The position numbers and the translations under genes are program-made. 34,050 nt of DNA from Thermoplasmatales archaeon UBA509 (GTDB taxonomy: Archaea > Thermoplasmatota > Thermoplasmata > Thermoplasmatales > Thermoplasmataceae). The stretch covers positions 1 to 34,050 of the forward strand of contig DAJC01000055.1 in NCBI GenBank assembly GCA_002498845.1. Direction: 5' to 3'. Each line of letters starts with the position of its first letter. Position 1 is the stretch's first letter. Below are positions 15,012 to 23,196 of the stretch, piece by piece. The notes beneath the pieces were generated by a model that saw nothing but the letters and a program-made list of their open reading frames with translations, searched no databases and was not told the DNA's origin.

Positions 15012-16841
15012 TTAAAGAATGCGCCTTTCTATTTCTTTTTTAATAGTATTTTCCCTCTCCAGAATGAATTTGTCATAATAGTCTTCCAGCAGAAAATTGA
15101 GGCCATCCTTTGAAATGAAGTGTTTGGCCATTAATTCCTCCAGTCCGTTGCGGTCTCCCCCCATCTTGTCATTGAGTATTTTCTTGATGTAAACTGAAGG
15201 TTTTTGATTATTTATATCCTTATTTGTTCTGTCTAGCAATAGAGTTCTGTTCAAAATGGTATCTTTGGTAGCATTGAATTTATCTGATTTATCTTTATCC
15301 AGACCTCCAACCTTTGAAGGGAAAATATGGTGATCATTTATGCTACTGCTATTGTAATCAACAGAACCTGGAGCAATTCCCTCATAAAAATCACGTCCCC
15401 CTTTCAGTGCAATCAGAGAGATTATTGCGTTGTAAACTGAAGACCCCTTCTTGGCCCGTGATAGATCTAGATTATCGATTATTCTTTGAAGATTATTGTG
15501 TTCTAATCTTGCTATTTTACTGGAATCATTGGACTTAAGCCAATCCTTCAAATCTCTGAAATCCTTTGACATAACAGTGTCAGAAGAACCGCTGTATTCC
15601 CCGGAAAAAACGGCAGACCAATACCATCTTGAAATAATACGGTCAAAGTCATTTTCTAGAATTTTATCTTTGTATTCTTCCTTGTATATTTTCATCAATG
15701 CAGCAAGCACAGGAATTATGGTTGTATTTGGAATAAAGTCACTTTTTATTGCCCCGAAGGACTTGTAGGAAACATTCTGTATTCTAACTCTTGCTTCCTC
15801 ACTGAATTTCATTGCGTCTTTCCACAATTTAAGAAACTCCGCTCCTGATGCGATGGGGGTGACTTTCTCCCTCTTTCCGTGAATTATTTGCACATCCTCT
15901 TGTTCTGGAACCAATGAATAAACATACTTCGGGCTAGAGTACTCCCTCTTTACCAGCGCCATGAACTTAAGTAAGTACTCGTCCATCCCAGGTATATCTT
16001 TCAACTGATCCCCGGCGCCATCTTCATAGCTTTTTCTTAATTCTACTTTATATCCAAACAGAAAAGCGTTCATAAGATCAAACATTGACAATTTCAACCC
16101 TTTCTGATTCAGTCGAGCAAACATTAAACTGACATCTTTCACATTGTTTTTCCTGTCAAGTACATGCGTGGTGAATTCATAATCAATTACGCCTTGAATA
16201 AACCCCTGAACATCGTTTGCTATATCCAAAATCTTCATTGTACTTTCTCCAGCGCCATCGGCATAATCAGGATGGTACTTCTTCATCAATTTCATAGAAT
16301 ATTCATTTATCCACTGTCTCAATTCTGTTCTTTTGAACTCTTCGTCTGAAAGCAAAGCGAGTGGGAATTTCAGTTCATTGAGAAACTTATCTTTCCTTGA
16401 TTTAAGATTAGAATTAGGGGTATGGGTAGGTGAGTACTCATAATAGACTGAACTATCAGTATCACCGTTGAAGCATTTATCTATATCCAAATAAAACAAG
16501 TAATAAGAGGCTCTATTTGGAAAGGCGATATTAGGATTGTATATTGCATAATGCAATGAAAAAAGTCTTTGTTGCCCATCAAGTATGGCAAAATTCACTT
16601 GATCTGCTTTCTCCGCACCTGGAACTGGATAAAAGCTTAGCATTTTTTCAGTTTCACTGTCAATTTCCCAGAACAGAAGCAAGCCGGAAAAATACTTTGA
16701 GACAATTGAAGTCAATAAATCACTAACCTGATTCGGCTGCCACTCAATTGTTCGCTGAAACTGTGGGAGGGCAAATTCTCCCTTATGGACTTCCTCTAAT
16801 AATCTTTCAACGCTCTTGTCATGTGCTGGATGCATAGTCAT
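15012..16841 (-). CDS. GmrSD-type restriction protein (DUF262 + HNH/DUF1524)
   Basis: A protein of 609 residues. The N-terminal DUF262 (GmrS-like) domain shows 'FALPQFQRTIEWQPNQVSDL' (23-42) and the defining DGQQR at 88-92, part of a ParB-like nucleotide-using fold. A long helical middle leads to a C-terminal DUF1524 (GmrD-like) HNH nuclease: DHH at 503-505 and 'ILNRTLLLDRTNKDINNQKP' at about 529-548. Single-chain GmrSD enzymes are type IV restriction systems that cut modified (for example glucosylated hydroxymethylcytosine) phage DNA using NTP hydrolysis. All key motifs are intact. The gene stands alone; its promoter should lie within 16842-17150. Confidence 0.87.
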   Translation of the reverse strand: MTMHPAHDKSVERLLEEVHKGEFALPQFQRTIEWQPNQVSDLLTSIVSKYFSGLLLFWEIDSETEKMLSFYPVPGAEKADQVNFAILDGQQRLFSLHYAIYNPNIAFPNRASYYLFYLDIDKCFNGDTDSSVYYEYSPTHTPNSNLKSRKDKFLNELKFPLALLSDEEFKRTELRQWINEYSMKLMKKYHPDYADGAGESTMKILDIANDVQGFIQGVIDYEFTTHVLDRKNNVKDVSLMFARLNQKGLKLSMFDLMNAFLFGYKVELRKSYEDGAGDQLKDIPGMDEYLLKFMALVKREYSSPKYVYSLVPEQEDVQIIHGKREKVTPIASGAEFLKLWKDAMKFSEEARVRIQNVSYKSFGAIKSDFIPNTTIIPVLAALMKIYKEEYKDKILENDFDRIISRWYWSAVFSGEYSGSSDTVMSKDFRDLKDWLKSNDSSKIARLEHNNLQRIIDNLDLSRAKKGSSVYNAIISLIALKGGRDFYEGIAPGSVDYNSSSINDHHIFPSKVGGLDKDKSDKFNATKDTILNRTLLLDRTNKDINNQKPSVYIKKILNDKMGGDRNGLEELMAKHFISKDGLNFLLEDYYDKFILERENTIKKEIERRIL

Positions 16842-17150
16842 TGATGTCTATGGAACATATTACAATTTGTTTTCAGAAAATCAACGGTATCTCTAATTTT
16901 GTGTAATTCTGGAAGCCCATATCAGACTCATGAGCGAATTTCTTAGACGGACACTCTTGTAACCATAGAAGCTCTTCCAAGTTTCCTTATTGCTTCGGAT
17001 ATAAAAATTACCTGTTTCTAGAACTATTCTAGGAAATACCAGTCATCCTTTTGGTCTAAGTAAATAAACTCGGGGAGGACTTCCTCCCACTTTATGGGCT
17101 ATTTCTAAATCAGAAATAAAAACGAAACCAAGTAACTCGCTGGATAATGC
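16842..17150. other. 309-base intergenic region with dyads
   Basis: No gene is seen. The stretch holds a TATA-like GGATATAAAAATT (16998-17010), an inverted repeat TTTCTAGAA-CTA-TTCTAGGAAA (17015-17036, one bulged base) and a hairpin GGGAGG-ACTT-CCTCCC (17073-17088). A TAAATAAAC..CGGGG string at 17060-17075 faintly recalls the 28-base repeat. It lies upstream of the leftward GmrSD gene and downstream of the broken nuclease gene, so promoter and terminator functions are both expected here. Confidence 0.4.
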
Positions 17151-17658
17151 TTATTCCTCAAAATCTTTCTTGCTAAGGTATGGCGAATCATTCAAAATGG
17201 CATCATGGATGATTTCCAGAAGGACGGTATTTGGACGATTAATGTCATAAAACCATCTATCAGCATCTCTGACTTCCTTTACTTTGGCAAATAGAGACCT
17301 TACAACCTGTGGGTAGGTCACCACATCATCAAGACCCACCTCTTTGCCGTATTTCCTCATTTCTTCGTCTTTATCATACATGTTCCAGCAGAAGAATACA
17401 AGTTTGAACTTGCTCACACCGTAATTGTCAAAAAGGTATTTTTCTACATTCTTGTTGTTAATTTTTTTTTGCAGTTTCTTCCATTAGTTTTTTAGAAGGG
17501 TTTGAACCTTTAACCTCTCCAATGATCGCATCTTTTTTAGGTGAAAAAGCAAAAATATCTATTTCTTGTTGAGTTGGCAGTTTGAGATTGTTGTAGACAA
17601 GATAGCCTTCAGTTTCTAAGTATTCCTTAACCAAAGATTCGTATAATGATGCGGGCAT
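17151..17658 (-). pseudogene. nuclease-like protein split by a frameshift at A9
   Basis: Two leftward frames, 17458-17658 (66 residues) and a second ending at 17151, join across a run of nine A (coding strand; T9 at 17462-17470). The first starts 'MPASLYESLVKEYLETEGY' and contains 'QEIDIFAFSPKKDAIIGEVK', a PD-(D/E)xK-like D...EVK pattern. The second, read through the run, continues with INNKNVEKYLFDNYGVSKFK and ends SKKDFEE. One extra or two fewer A would give a continuous protein of about 169 residues. A TATA box (TTTATAAACT in leftward sense, about 17681-17690) lies ~26 bases before the ATG, so a leaderless promoter is intact. Sequencing error, recent mutation, phase variation and programmed slippage are all possible. 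Confidence 0.65.
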
Positions 17659-17739
17659 AAAGCGAACAACAAAACTAAGTTTATAAATTCTTGTATAAAT
17701 TATAATAGATTTCCTGGTGTAACATTATCTTTTCCTTAT

Positions 17740-17939
17740 CTAGAGCAAAACTATGATCTTTGAGGCAATACCACACAATTGTTCTGGCCATAATCTTCCA
17801 AAATGTCTAGACGACTGCCATGGATTTCTTTGGTTAATTTCTCCAGCTTGGTTTCTCTTGAAACTCTTTATCATTTCGATAAGTTTCTTTGAGAATATGT
17901 CAAAAGGGTCGCCTCAATGTTGTCCTCCTTCGTATTCAT
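17740..17939 (-). pseudogene. possible frameshifted small gene
   Basis: An ATG at 17939 opens 'MNTKEDNIEATLL...' and stops after 22 codons. A shifted frame from about 17910 runs 'GDPFDIFSKKLIEMIKSF' and on for some 57 codons to TAG at 17740, with protein-like composition. Joined, they would give a ~65-residue basic protein. I recognise no family. The rest of 17659-18007 shows only the TATA-like elements of the gene at 17658 and nothing else. Confidence 0.3.
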
Positions 17940-18007
17940 TTAAACATGTTACAGACATCTGATTAATGTATCGATGTTACCCTTTGGTTTTGCAGGATTT
18001 CTTGAGC

Positions 18008-18139
18008 TTAAATAACTTCTTTAACCTTCCACGTAGCTGATCCATATCCTTTTGTTCTTACACTTGCATACTGGTCAACAATCATTTTTATCCTGTCCTC
18101 ATTTAGATTTGATTTAAGCCCTATTTTCCCTGCTGGCAT
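18008..18139 (-). CDS. 43-residue small basic protein after ArdC
   Basis: It starts at ATG 18139, six bases after the ArdC-like gene stop, and reads 'MPAGKIGLKSNLNEDRIKMI' onwards to a C-terminus KVKEVI. The product is basic and probably a helix followed by a strand. Spacing and direction place it as the last gene of the long leftward operon. Its composition matches the GC-richer element rather than the AT-rich island to the left, so it probably marks the element's left limit. No family was recognised. Confidence 0.55.
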   Translation of the reverse strand: MPAGKIGLKSNLNEDRIKMIVDQYASVRTKGYGSATWKVKEVI

Positions 18140-18145
18140 ACATAG

Positions 18146-19153
18146 TTATCCTGCCACTCTTGACGAGATCTCGTTGATCAACCATCTTGCATTGTTCATC
18201 ACCCGATCAAGGTTCTCCTTTCCAAGATGACTGCCATGGACCCTGGCATTGTCAAGCCACCCCTTGATGTATGTTGCAGAATCTTCCTTGAAGTCGAAGC
18301 CGAAATGCGCACCCACTAAATATGTGGACAGTTCAGCTTCACTCTCTGCAAGACCTCTTGGAAGGTCATTCCTGTAAAGGTGTTCCAGGCGGGCATGGGA
18401 CATCTCATGGATCAGCGTATGGAGAACATTCTCATCCTCCCCGGGGATCTTCATCACAACGATCTTCTGACCCTCCCCTGAATGTGCTGTGTATCCCCGT
18501 GCACCGTTCATGATTGGCTCTTCCTCAACGGTATAATGTTCCTTTGCAATCTTCTTGAGGGTACTGTAGATCTGACTTGCCTTCACATCATCTTCAACAG
18601 GTTTCGCCTTTCCAGGAATTACCTGGGTCTGTGATATATCATATACAGTTCCGGTACCGAACACATATGTACTGCCTGTCCTTCCAAGGTTGAATTTCTC
18701 CTTCACAAGCTGATCTATGGTCTCATCATCGAGTCCTTCTTTCCTCTTCTTCTCAATAAAGTCCTTGACTTTTCCTGGACCATCTTTTCTGGGAATGCCG
18801 ATAGGATAAAGAACGGATATGCTATTTGCATCATCCTTGAGATCCCTACCGAAATACTTCCATTCATTCTTGGAGCGGACAATGGTTGCATCAGGATCCT
18901 GCCAGTTTATCAGCATTGAGTTGAACGAGGAGTAATCTCCAAGCGTACCACTGTATTTCTTCATCTGCAATAGCAGTTGATCCACATTGGTTACTTTGGT
19001 CATTTCACCCAGCATATCCCACGCCTGCTTTTCCAGGGTTGCTGCCGTTGGACCAACGCTCTTCAGTTCAATCTCCCTGGGCTTCCTCTCCGTTTCGATC
19101 TTCACGTGCTTGTTCTCCTCTCCCTTCTTCTTTGTTATCCATTTCTGTGCCAT
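18146..19153 (-). CDS. ardC: ArdC-like antirestriction protein with zincin domain
   Basis: A protein of 335 residues. Residues about 40-180 match the ArdC N-terminal ssDNA-binding domain ('YSSFNSMLINWQDPDATIVR' then 'NEWKYFGRDLKDD...VLYPI'). Residues 180-335 are a zinc metallopeptidase-like domain with HEMSH at 249-253 and a downstream glutamate cluster (E270, E272, E274) as third ligand. ArdC proteins are carried by conjugative plasmids and other mobile elements, protect incoming single-stranded DNA and inhibit host restriction. The zincin active site is intact. It is near the end of the long leftward operon, after the ATPase and a 101-residue protein. Its presence is among the clearest evidence that this region is mobile. 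Confidence 0.85.
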   Translation of the reverse strand: MAQKWITKKKGEENKHVKIETERKPREIELKSVGPTAATLEKQAWDMLGEMTKVTNVDQLLLQMKKYSGTLGDYSSFNSMLINWQDPDATIVRSKNEWKYFGRDLKDDANSISVLYPIGIPRKDGPGKVKDFIEKKRKEGLDDETIDQLVKEKFNLGRTGSTYVFGTGTVYDISQTQVIPGKAKPVEDDVKASQIYSTLKKIAKEHYTVEEEPIMNGARGYTAHSGEGQKIVVMKIPGEDENVLHTLIHEMSHARLEHLYRNDLPRGLAESEAELSTYLVGAHFGFDFKEDSATYIKGWLDNARVHGSHLGKENLDRVMNNARWLINEISSRVAG

Positions 19154-19159
19154 TTCTTT

Positions 19160-19465
19160 TCACACTCCTTCCTTTTTTTCTTCGATGGGTTCAACCAGGA
19201 CTGCTTTCCCGTCCCTTATCCATATCTGCTTCGCAAACTTCTTCCTTGGTTTTATCCTATATTTTTCATCTTCTTCTTTCATTTTTTTCAAGCTCCGGTA
19301 TTTAAAGCGGCCGAAAAACCGGCCCAGATCTCCCCTTTGAATCATGTGTATATAATAATAGGAGAACAGCCGCCGCCATGTGACATTTACCTCTATGGAT
19401 GCCGTTTTTCCGGTATCCGCTCTGAGTGTCATGCCAATGTAGCATGACATCTTGTCTGACATCAT
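19160..19465 (-). CDS. hypothetical basic protein
   Basis: A protein of 101 residues. Its start (ATG 19465) forms an ATGA overlap with the ATPase stop; a second ATG three bases later would also work. The N-terminal half could form beta strands ('TGKTASIEVNVTWRRLF'). The C-terminal half is very rich in Lys, Arg and Glu, with a KPRKKFAKQIW core. It is soluble and likely nucleic-acid or partner binding by charge, but belongs to no family I recognise. Seven bases separate it from ArdC, so the three genes form one unit. Confidence 0.6.
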   Translation of the reverse strand: MMSDKMSCYIGMTLRADTGKTASIEVNVTWRRLFSYYYIHMIQRGDLGRFFGRFKYRSLKKMKEEDEKYRIKPRKKFAKQIWIRDGKAVLVEPIEEKKEGV

Positions 19466-20628
19466 TGTTTACTGTCCTCCTCATGGTTCCGATCAGATCC
19501 ATTCTTGCCCCTCTTTTGAAGCTCTTTCTCAGCCTCCTCCGCCAGCATCTCCATCAGGTCTTTCATGTCAGGGGTTATCTTCTGACCCTGGCGGATGAGC
19601 TTCTCAGCCATGATATCGAAGATTTCCTCCTTGGTCATACCTGGCCTGACCGGTGTATTCATGGGATCGAAGGGATCAATCTGTGTGGACTCCTCTGCAT
19701 CCTTGCTTGTGTTCACGTATCCCCCGCAGTGTGGGCAGTTAGTTCGTTTTGCATCCCCTGTGTATGTCCATGCATATCCACAGTGCCGGCACTTAACCCT
19801 GACACCGGTCTTTTCTTTCTCCTCTATACCTGCAACATAGATTTTGTGACCACAGCTCACGCACTTAGTGTTTGAAAGGTGGCCCGTGTAATCCCATTCA
19901 TAACCGCATTCGTCGCACTGCACATGAATGGCAGGTTTCCCGTTTTTAACGGAAATCTTCCCTGCTTCTATGAGATTTAGCTCTTCCTGGAACTCCTTGA
20001 ACTTCGATTCCATGTATGCATTTTTCTTTGCCTCGTACTTCTCTGCCAGTTCCTTTGATGGCAGCTGGAACTTCACCATCTTTACTTGTATCTCCGATAT
20101 GCCCCTGTGGATCCTTGGGAATTTTGCAAGAGGCCTCTCCGGGTCAAAGGTATTTCTGGATACAAGCTTCATCTTCATGAGGCCCTGTACGTCCGTGCTC
20201 TCGAACCTAATATGCACAAGCTTTCTTGACTGCCGTTCTATGAATGACTCATCCGGTACCGTTATGAATGTGAGGATCTGTTTGTACCTGAAGCCCTGTG
20301 TCAGCATGCCGAATACCCGGGCAGACACTTCCTGCCATAACCTTGCATTGATACCGAGGCCTGCATCGTCGAAGACTATAACGGATCCTTTGGGAAGCCC
20401 TGAATTCACAAGGTCGATGAAATCCCTCACAGTGAATACGATCCTGTCCACAGAGAATCCAGGGTCCACGCATTCCGCAAGCCTGATGGCACCATATGAT
20501 TTTCCCGATCCGGTGTCGCCGATGAACAGGCTTATGAGGTTTTTATTCTTCTTTATGCGGTTCTCTATCCACTGAAGAAGCCATACACTGTTCTTGCAAC
20601 CGTCTTTTTTTTCACTCACTTCATTCAT
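19462..20628 (-). CDS. P-loop ATPase with two C-terminal zinc ribbons
   Basis: A protein of 388 residues. Walker A is GDTGSGKS (37-44) and Walker B VIVFDDAG (83-90), followed by a probable sensor strand 'ILTFITVPDE'. Two tandem zinc ribbons follow: CDECGYEWDYTG...CVSCG and CRHCGYAWTYTG...CPHCG (about 237-302), which are clear duplicates of each other. The C-terminus is acidic and helical. The core resembles the FtsK/HerA/A32/Zot-like group used for DNA translocation, packaging or extrusion by viruses and plasmids. The zinc ribbons would bind DNA or a partner. I infer that it is the element's motor. It overlaps both neighbours by 4 bases. An origin-firing or host-derived AAA role is less likely in this context. 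Confidence 0.75.
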   Translation of the reverse strand: MNEVSEKKDGCKNSVWLLQWIENRIKKNKNLISLFIGDTGSGKSYGAIRLAECVDPGFSVDRIVFTVRDFIDLVNSGLPKGSVIVFDDAGLGINARLWQEVSARVFGMLTQGFRYKQILTFITVPDESFIERQSRKLVHIRFESTDVQGLMKMKLVSRNTFDPERPLAKFPRIHRGISEIQVKMVKFQLPSKELAEKYEAKKNAYMESKFKEFQEELNLIEAGKISVKNGKPAIHVQCDECGYEWDYTGHLSNTKCVSCGHKIYVAGIEEKEKTGVRVKCRHCGYAWTYTGDAKRTNCPHCGGYVNTSKDAEESTQIDPFDPMNTPVRPGMTKEEIFDIMAEKLIRQGQKITPDMKDLMEMLAEEAEKELQKRGKNGSDRNHEEDSKQ

Positions 20629-20987
20629 AATCCATCCTCGCCCCCCTCGGTATATATCATGTTTTCAGGTATGAGCAGCCCAAGTCTCTGGTATAATCTG
20701 GATATGCTCCCAAGCCATTCATGCAGCACCTCGTATCCTTCAGCCACATACCTTTCTGACGGATAGTTCCTGGAAACCTCAAGGATCCTTTTCTGGGCCA
20801 GTTTGTATTCCTGGAGATATTCCTGGTCATGATACGATGAAAGAATCTGGTGCAAGGCCTTCAGTTTCTCACCCCAGTTGAAAAGATTCCTAGGATTGTG
20901 CAGGGATTCCCCGGGATACTCCGATGCCTTCACCAGCAGATCGTAGATTAACCGGAGGCCCTCTGGTGTCTCACTGTCCATTCTCAT
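20625..20987 (-). CDS. hypothetical helical protein
   Basis: A protein of 120 residues, soluble and almost entirely alpha-helical by pattern ('LFNWGEKLKALHQILSSYHD', 'EYKLAQKRILEVSRNYPS'), with a Trp/Tyr-rich middle and an acidic C-terminus. No known domain. The start at 20987 overlaps the previous gene by 17 bases (a second ATG two codons in would reduce this) and the end overlaps the ATPase by 4, suggesting translational coupling and possibly a partner role for the ATPase (inference). Confidence 0.6.
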   Translation of the reverse strand: MRMDSETPEGLRLIYDLLVKASEYPGESLHNPRNLFNWGEKLKALHQILSSYHDQEYLQEYKLAQKRILEVSRNYPSERYVAEGYEVLHEWLGSISRLYQRLGLLIPENMIYTEGGEDGL

Positions 20988-21249
20988 ACCTCCGTATTAT
21001 GAATCTGGGTCTGTCCTGGATATCTACCATGCTTATGCATGTGCAGGGACCGTTCTTTCGCAACTTGACTGCAGGAGCATCATTGAAGATCTCAGCAAGA
21101 GGGGGAGCCCTTTCTCCTTCATCCTCTGCCTCCGTGAAGTTCCTGTAAAGGAAGCTGAACCATTCATTGTTTTTCAAATCCGGTATGCGGAACAGAAGAT
21201 CTCGGAATACGTTCTCTGTCTCCCAGTCTTTCACAATGCCTCTTGTCAT
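20971..21249 (-). CDS. hypothetical protein
   Basis: A protein of 92 residues without membrane segments. Notable stretches are 'ENVFRDLLFRIPDLKNNEWF' (amphipathic) and a beta-like end 'CTCISMVDIQDRPRFIIRRY'. The CTC cysteine pair could bind metal only with partners outside the chain. It starts in an ATGA overlap with the two-helix membrane protein upstream. No family was recognised; it is kept as a gene because it is bound into the overlapping operon on both sides. Confidence 0.58.
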   Translation of the reverse strand: MTRGIVKDWETENVFRDLLFRIPDLKNNEWFSFLYRNFTEAEDEGERAPPLAEIFNDAPAVKLRKNGPCTCISMVDIQDRPRFIIRRYENGQ

Positions 21250-22085
21250 GCTGCATCACCCTCGTTTCTCTTCTTGATTAGGGCCCTGAGATATTCTGGA
21301 TTTTGAAGAAGATCGTTTACCTCGCTCTCGTAGGCCTGAGCTTCCTCGTCGGAAATTTTCTGTTTCTTTAGAACAGTCATAATTTTGTCACGGTAACCCG
21401 AGGTTATGGCATCGATGTTTTCATCCGTCTGCCTTGTGCCCTCGTTTAAGCTCATTACCCTCCCCATCTTACGCAGTTGCCCTATTGCCAACAACGCATC
21501 AGTAAGCATTCGTGTCAGATCATCAATAACTGGCTCGAACATTGCAAATTTGACCCGGTTGTAGTGTGCCCATGCAATTTCAACCCAGTAGGGTATGCCG
21601 GAACCCTCCAGGTATTTCACATCCACACACCAGTAAGTTATGCGGCCATTGATCCTGCCTGATTCCAGGGTCAACCCGGTCTTCTTTTCCACCAAGGACC
21701 ATATCTCCTCAGAGATGAACAGCCTCTCCCAGTCCAGAAAATCGGATGAAGGAACCATGAGAAATACACCGTTTCTTGTCCTTAGAGTACGGGAATACAG
21801 GTAGATCATTGGAACATAGACAATGACAGATATTATGGTGTAAATGGGCCCCACAAGATCGTATTCCACATAGCCCAAAATGACACCAATGATGAGCTGG
21901 GGAATCATTGCCCTCATAAGTGATCTGAAAGAGACAAATTTGGAAAGCCTGGCAATATTCTCACCGGATTTGTCCTGGAATGCCTTCCTGAGTTCTTCTC
22001 TTCTTTCTTCCTCAGTCTTGTGCAGCTTCTCGAATGACTTTTCCCTGCGACGATCCCAGTAGCCTCTCCCCATGGAATCCTTCAT
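21246..22085 (-). CDS. two-helix membrane protein with large cytoplasmic domain
   Basis: A protein of 279 residues. A charged N-terminal helix (1-55, rich in Arg/Lys/Glu) precedes two adjacent transmembrane helices, 'MIPQLIIGVILGYVEYDLVG' and 'PIYTIISVIVYVPMIYLYS' (about 60-98). A soluble alpha/beta domain ('FLMVPSSDFLDWERLFISEE') and a coiled, acidic C-terminus follow. Its topology recalls membrane-anchor components of secretion or virion-assembly machines, in which a soluble domain meets an ATPase, but no family match can be claimed. It overlaps both neighbours by 4 bases and lies three genes upstream of the ATPase. Confidence 0.62.
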   Translation of the reverse strand: MKDSMGRGYWDRRREKSFEKLHKTEEERREELRKAFQDKSGENIARLSKFVSFRSLMRAMIPQLIIGVILGYVEYDLVGPIYTIISVIVYVPMIYLYSRTLRTRNGVFLMVPSSDFLDWERLFISEEIWSLVEKKTGLTLESGRINGRITYWCVDVKYLEGSGIPYWVEIAWAHYNRVKFAMFEPVIDDLTRMLTDALLAIGQLRKMGRVMSLNEGTRQTDENIDAITSGYRDKIMTVLKKQKISDEEAQAYESEVNDLLQNPEYLRALIKKRNEGDAA

Positions 22086-22915
22086 ATCCTGATCACTTCC
22101 CGCCTCTCCTTTTCAAGGAGGTATTTCCTTGCAGTGAAGAGTGCTATAAGGATGGCGAAGGCACTTGCAACAAAGGCCCTAGCAATCCCATATTCATATT
22201 CCACAAGTGTGTACTGCAATGGCGGAGGCTTTGGCCCGTAATATTTCTGGATGGGCACCGTGGCTACGATCTCATTGGGATAGCTGAAGATCTTGCTGCC
22301 AAGGCCTATTGTAACAGTGGCAGAGGACCCTGAGACATTGAAGTCCAGGACCTTGGATCCCAGTATGTGGCCAGAGAGTATGTTCTGCCCGTTTACATTG
22401 ATGGTATATGATACGTTCTGAGTGGATTCCATCTTCACAATCCAGTGCGGATACATGAGTGCGCCTGACGTTCCTGATGAGACAGTGAGGAACTGGTCCT
22501 GTCCCACATATGATGAAGAAACTTCCACGCTTGAAATTTCCTGGTTGCTCAACTGCCCTGTGAGTATTGTGCTAAACGTGTACGTTACACCGCCAAAGAC
22601 CAGTGTGGCATTGGCATAGGAACCCTGAGAGGTCGTCCAGTCATAGGTGAAATTGAACACTCCAAGTGATACTCCTGATACCATTGTGGTGCCATTGACC
22701 AGGAAACTGAAAGAACCCGATCCATAGAGGAAGATATGCCAGTCAGGATATGCCTGGCTTCCGGAACTGTTCACAGGGACGTAAAGGAGGTCATTGCTCC
22801 CCGGATCTGAGGAATAGACAACAACGTGCCCTGACGGCGGTGAAGATGCATGGACTGCAGGGGAAAGAGCAAGGAAGAGAATCCCGGCAACCAGGATCGG
22901 GAACAGGATCCTCAA
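22082..22915 (-). CDS. secreted, C-terminally anchored beta-rich protein with duplicated domain
   Basis: A protein of 277 residues. Residues 1-23 (MRILFPILVAGILFLALSPAVHAS) form a classic signal peptide, and 'AFVASAFAILIALFTA' near 250-265 is a C-terminal membrane anchor with a short basic tail. The exposed part holds two related ~85-residue beta units: 'YPDWHIFLYGSGSFSFLVNG' in the first and 'YPHWIVKMESTQNVSYTINV' in the second, each followed by a (T/I)xxSG turn. Many N-x-S/T sites suggest N-glycosylation. It is likely a surface or virion-surface protein. It overlaps both neighbours. No named family was recognised. Confidence 0.7.
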   Translation of the reverse strand: MRILFPILVAGILFLALSPAVHASSPPSGHVVVYSSDPGSNDLLYVPVNSSGSQAYPDWHIFLYGSGSFSFLVNGTTMVSGVSLGVFNFTYDWTTSQGSYANATLVFGGVTYTFSTILTGQLSNQEISSVEVSSSYVGQDQFLTVSSGTSGALMYPHWIVKMESTQNVSYTINVNGQNILSGHILGSKVLDFNVSGSSATVTIGLGSKIFSYPNEIVATVPIQKYYGPKPPPLQYTLVEYEYGIARAFVASAFAILIALFTARKYLLEKERREVIRI

Positions 22916-23196
22916 AATCGCTCCCTCCTCCTGAACCTTGAAAGTATGGCGTTAATGTACCTGTTCCTGACCCTCTCCTCTATCCTGTTTCGGATCTTTG
23001 TCCGGATCCTGGATGCAGAGGCAATCCCGAAAACGGCTGATGCTGTGGTGTTGTTTGCCGGTGATCCCGATGAAGGGAAGAAGAACTGGCGGAACATGTG
23101 CTCTATGGATGGAAGCGATAAACCAAGGCGGGTCAGGATCCACAGTCCTACGATGATGACTATGACAGCTATGGCCGTGTCTGTGATTTTTCCCAT
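22912..23196 (-). CDS. single-pass membrane protein with basic tail
   Basis: A protein of 94 residues. One hydrophobic helix, 'TAIAVIVIIVGLWILTRLGL' (about 6-25), is followed by a Ser/Asn-rich region and a strongly basic C-terminus (many Arg, for example RIRTKIRNRIEERVRNRY). The start codon shares a base with the previous stop (TGATG), which supports this frame over the alternative one at 22952-23206. A membrane helix plus arginine-rich tail would suit tethering of nucleic acid to a membrane or virion envelope (inference). Confidence 0.6.
   Translation of the reverse strand: MGKITDTAIAVIVIIVGLWILTRLGLSLPSIEHMFRQFFFPSSGSPANNTTASAVFGIASASRIRTKIRNRIEERVRNRYINAILSRFRRRERF

Noticed and set aside
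18977..19447. 156-codon plus-strand frame rich in Phe, Leu, Ser and Pro
   Set aside because: It is antisense to ArdC and its neighbour; Lys/Glu-rich genes read backward give such hydrophobic text.
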